Origin: Flavobacteriaceae bacterium
GTDB lineage: Bacteria; Bacteroidota; Bacteroidia; Flavobacteriales; Flavobacteriaceae
Reading direction: 5' to 3'
DNA: 5,867 bases
Assembly: GCA_002401385.1 (NCBI GenBank)
Contig: NVSY01000043.1
Coordinates: 12,968 to 18,834, forward strand
In this document: piece after piece, positions 4,839-5,867 of the stretch
How positions within the stretch are numbered: position 1 is the stretch's first letter
Layout of the letters: the number at the start of each line of letters is the position of its first letter
Program-made: the position numbers and the translations under genes
Notes under the pieces: model-generated
Told to the model about the DNA's origin: nothing
What the model saw: only the letters and a program-made list of their open reading frames with translations
Databases searched by the model: none

Positions 4839-5404
4839 GAAATCATATTCCTGACCCTACTAAGTGTTTCTGGTGTCATATTTAAGTACGAAGAAATATA
4901 TTTTAATGGTATTGAATTTACTAAATGTCCACTTCTTTCTATAAATACTTTGTAACTCTCTTTTGGAGTTAATGTTGCCAATTCTATTTGTCGGTTTAAA
5001 TGGCCTATGAGTGATTTTTCAATAAGTGAGTGATACCATTTGGCAATTTCAGGATGGCTATTTAAAAGTTGATTTAATTCTCTTTTGGATATTTTTAATA
5101 GTTGAGTATCAGAAATGGCTAATAGAGATAAGTCTGAAGGTTTTTGAGTAGAGAAAGAAATAAAGGATGTAATAATTGAAGAATCGTAGCCGAATCCTAA
5201 TACAGAACTTTTGTTTTCACTTTCGACAATTAAAGCAATACAACCTGAAATAATAAAATACAAGTAATTTTCTTTTTGATTTTTTCTAAGCAAATAGTCC
5301 TTCTTTTTCACAATACTCCTAGTATTCCATAAATTGCTCAATATTGAAATGGATTGCTGACTTAGATTGCTTTTTCCTAGAAGAATTTCGAGTTTATTTT
5401 TCAT
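4835..5404 (-). CDS. Crp/Fnr-family transcriptional regulator
   Basis: This 189-residue protein has an N-terminal cyclic-nucleotide-binding-like jelly roll (~25-115; NYLYFIISGCIALIVESE is the core strand pair). A long dimer helix follows at ~117-145 (EIAKWYHSLIEKSLIGHLNR), then a short winged helix-turn-helix at ~163-189 (IPLKYISSYLNMTPETLSRV) that ends right after the recognition helix, as in many Bacteroidota members. The recognition helix carries E179-T-L-S182-R183, the E-x-x-S-R pattern by which E. coli FNR contacts TTGAT. The only cysteine is C55, so it cannot hold FNR's 4Fe-4S cluster. The phosphate-binding motif of true CRP is not evident either; the ligand is unknown. ATG start. The gene is 53 bp upstream of the peroxiredoxin-like gene, with an FNR-type box at the junction. 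Confidence 0.9.
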   Translation of the reverse strand: MKNKLEILLGKSNLSQQSISILSNLWNTRSIVKKKDYLLRKNQKENYLYFIISGCIALIVESENKSSVLGFGYDSSIITSFISFSTQKPSDLSLLAISDTQLLKISKRELNQLLNSHPEIAKWYHSLIEKSLIGHLNRQIELATLTPKESYKVFIERSGHLVNSIPLKYISSYLNMTPETLSRVRNMIS

Positions 5405-5562
5405 ATTTTGTATTGATCAACAACATGCTTGCTCCTATCTGTGATAGGCAGCTAAGAGTAATTGCCTGTTTAAGCATCTAATTTAGCAAATAAAATCCGC
5501 TGCGCAAAGTCTCCCGACTTTGAGCTTTGTTTTTATTAGCCACTTTTCCAACGCTCATTTTA
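5405..5562. other. Hairpin-rich intergenic segment upstream of the Crp/Fnr gene
   Basis: No gene was seen. Two stem-loops stand out: CCTATC-TGT-GATAGG (5434-5448), extended by GCT/AGC around one bulged base (5431-5452), and CAAAGTC-TCCC-GACTTTG (5505-5522), followed on the plus strand by a T-rich stretch. ATCAACAACATG (5415-5426) matches the plus-strand form of the inverted-end consensus (GYYAAYARCRTG) at 11 of 12 positions. This suggests that the segment is a third, different inverted-end element inserted just upstream of the regulator gene. From memory, the stem with GGGAGACTTTG and the following GCGGATTTTATTTGC recur in flavobacterial intergenic DNA; this was not checked. No TAnnTTTG box was found for the regulator. 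Confidence 0.5.
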
Positions 5563-5867
5563 TTATTGATTCAATTTCTTAATCGATAATTTTTTCAGCA
5601 CTTCAATTACAGGAGGATCTGCAAGTGTTACTGGGAGCAATACTTTATTTTTTATAAAATTTCTTAAAACCGCTCAATAAAACTGATAATTGACCCTTAT
5701 CTGATTGCGTATAATTACATAATCTCTCCAATCCACTTCTGTAGCTGTAATCAAATGTTTCTTTTCTTTGTAGTATCCCCCAATTTAGGAGATGTTTAGA
5801 ATAGACTTTTATTAAATTTCGTAATATCTGCATATTGCTTTGGTGCAATATTTCCTATTGACTTATG
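5563..5867 (-). pseudogene. Decayed coding DNA with an AraC-type HTH fragment
   Basis: The first minus-strand frame from the right edge (5796-5867) reads GNIAPKQYADITKFNKSL then F and a stop. This strongly resembles the start of the second helix-turn-helix of AraC/XylS regulators (consensus SPKQYARIxRFxKAL). In another frame, 5749-5778 reads GYYKEKKHLI, like the next AraC landmark (GYYDQSHFI). That second frame runs on to a TAA at 5563-5565 with one TGA at 5674-5676 and ends PVTLADPPVIEVLKKLSIKK plus LNQ. A third frame is open for 67 codons from TTG at 5848 to 5645 and ends GFKKFYKK, also loosely AraC-like. Protein-like pieces in three frames indicate frameshifts in a dead or rearranged gene that continues beyond the window. 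The 67-codon frame may be chance, and the LADPPVIEVL segment is not recognised. Confidence 0.5.

Noticed and set aside
4824..4839. Intrinsic terminator for the Crp/Fnr gene
   Set aside because: The 6-bp stem is AT-rich and no U-run follows on the minus strand; the FNR-box reading fits sequence and position better.
5413..5420. TTGATCAA just upstream of the Crp/Fnr gene as an autoregulatory FNR site
   Set aside because: The half-sites overlap with no 4-bp spacer, so it is not a valid FNR-type box.
5628..5639. 12-bp match TTACTGGGAGCA to 2661-2672 in repeat copy 2
   Set aside because: Flanking sequence does not align, so it is not a third repeat copy; chance is adequate.

Overview
The window is AT-rich DNA from a member of the Bacteroidota, most likely a flavobacterium. 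The evidence is the lack of Shine-Dalgarno sequences, several -7 boxes of the Bacteroidota form TAnnTTTG, a secreted serine hydrolase with a flavobacterial-type signal peptide, and the style of its membrane-tethered XRE regulators. No species can be named from the sequence. All six intact genes lie on the minus strand, so the window is read from right to left.

Layout in transcription order. (1) 5563-5867 is decayed coding DNA: a piece of an AraC-type DNA-binding domain broken by stops and frameshifts. (2) 5405-5562 is a hairpin-rich intergenic segment. (3) 4835-5404 encodes a small Crp/Fnr-family regulator, 4224-4781 a thioredoxin-fold peroxiredoxin-like protein with a CxxC motif, and 3792-4184 a four-helix membrane protein. 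(4) 3645-3783 is a short element with imperfect inverted ends. (5) 2946-3509 encodes an XRE regulator with a three-helix DUF4870-like membrane domain. (6) 2597-2946 is repeat copy 2. (7) 2032-2571 encodes a second XRE/membrane regulator, followed by 470-1930, a secreted serine beta-lactamase-like hydrolase with a C-terminal SnoaL/DUF4440-like domain. (8) 105-467 is repeat copy 1. (9) 1-104 holds nothing recognisable.

Two regulatory circuits can be proposed from the DNA. First, a perfect FNR-type box (TTGAT-N4-ATCAA) overlaps the stop codon of the Crp/Fnr gene. It is centred about 41 bp upstream of the inferred start of transcription of the peroxiredoxin gene. The regulator carries the E-x-x-S-R recognition-helix residues that read TTGAT in E. 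coli FNR, but none of FNR's iron-sulfur cysteines. Second, the two XRE regulators share the recognition-helix string RTIQRIE. A composite site of the form GACAA-N3/5-TGTCGT-N5-TGTC occurs about 70 bp upstream of one regulator gene and again about 70 bp upstream of the hydrolase gene.

The genes are also laid out like cassettes. The 3' ends of four minus-strand genes (hydrolase, XRE regulator, membrane protein, peroxiredoxin) coincide with a 15-bp tag (ACTACTGCCAATAGC and variants). In three of the four the tag opens a longer non-coding element. Two of these elements are copies of one ~350-bp repeat in direct orientation, and they bracket the regulator-plus-hydrolase pair. This resembles a gene-plus-site array, but the canonical integron attC core is absent and there is no integrase in the window.
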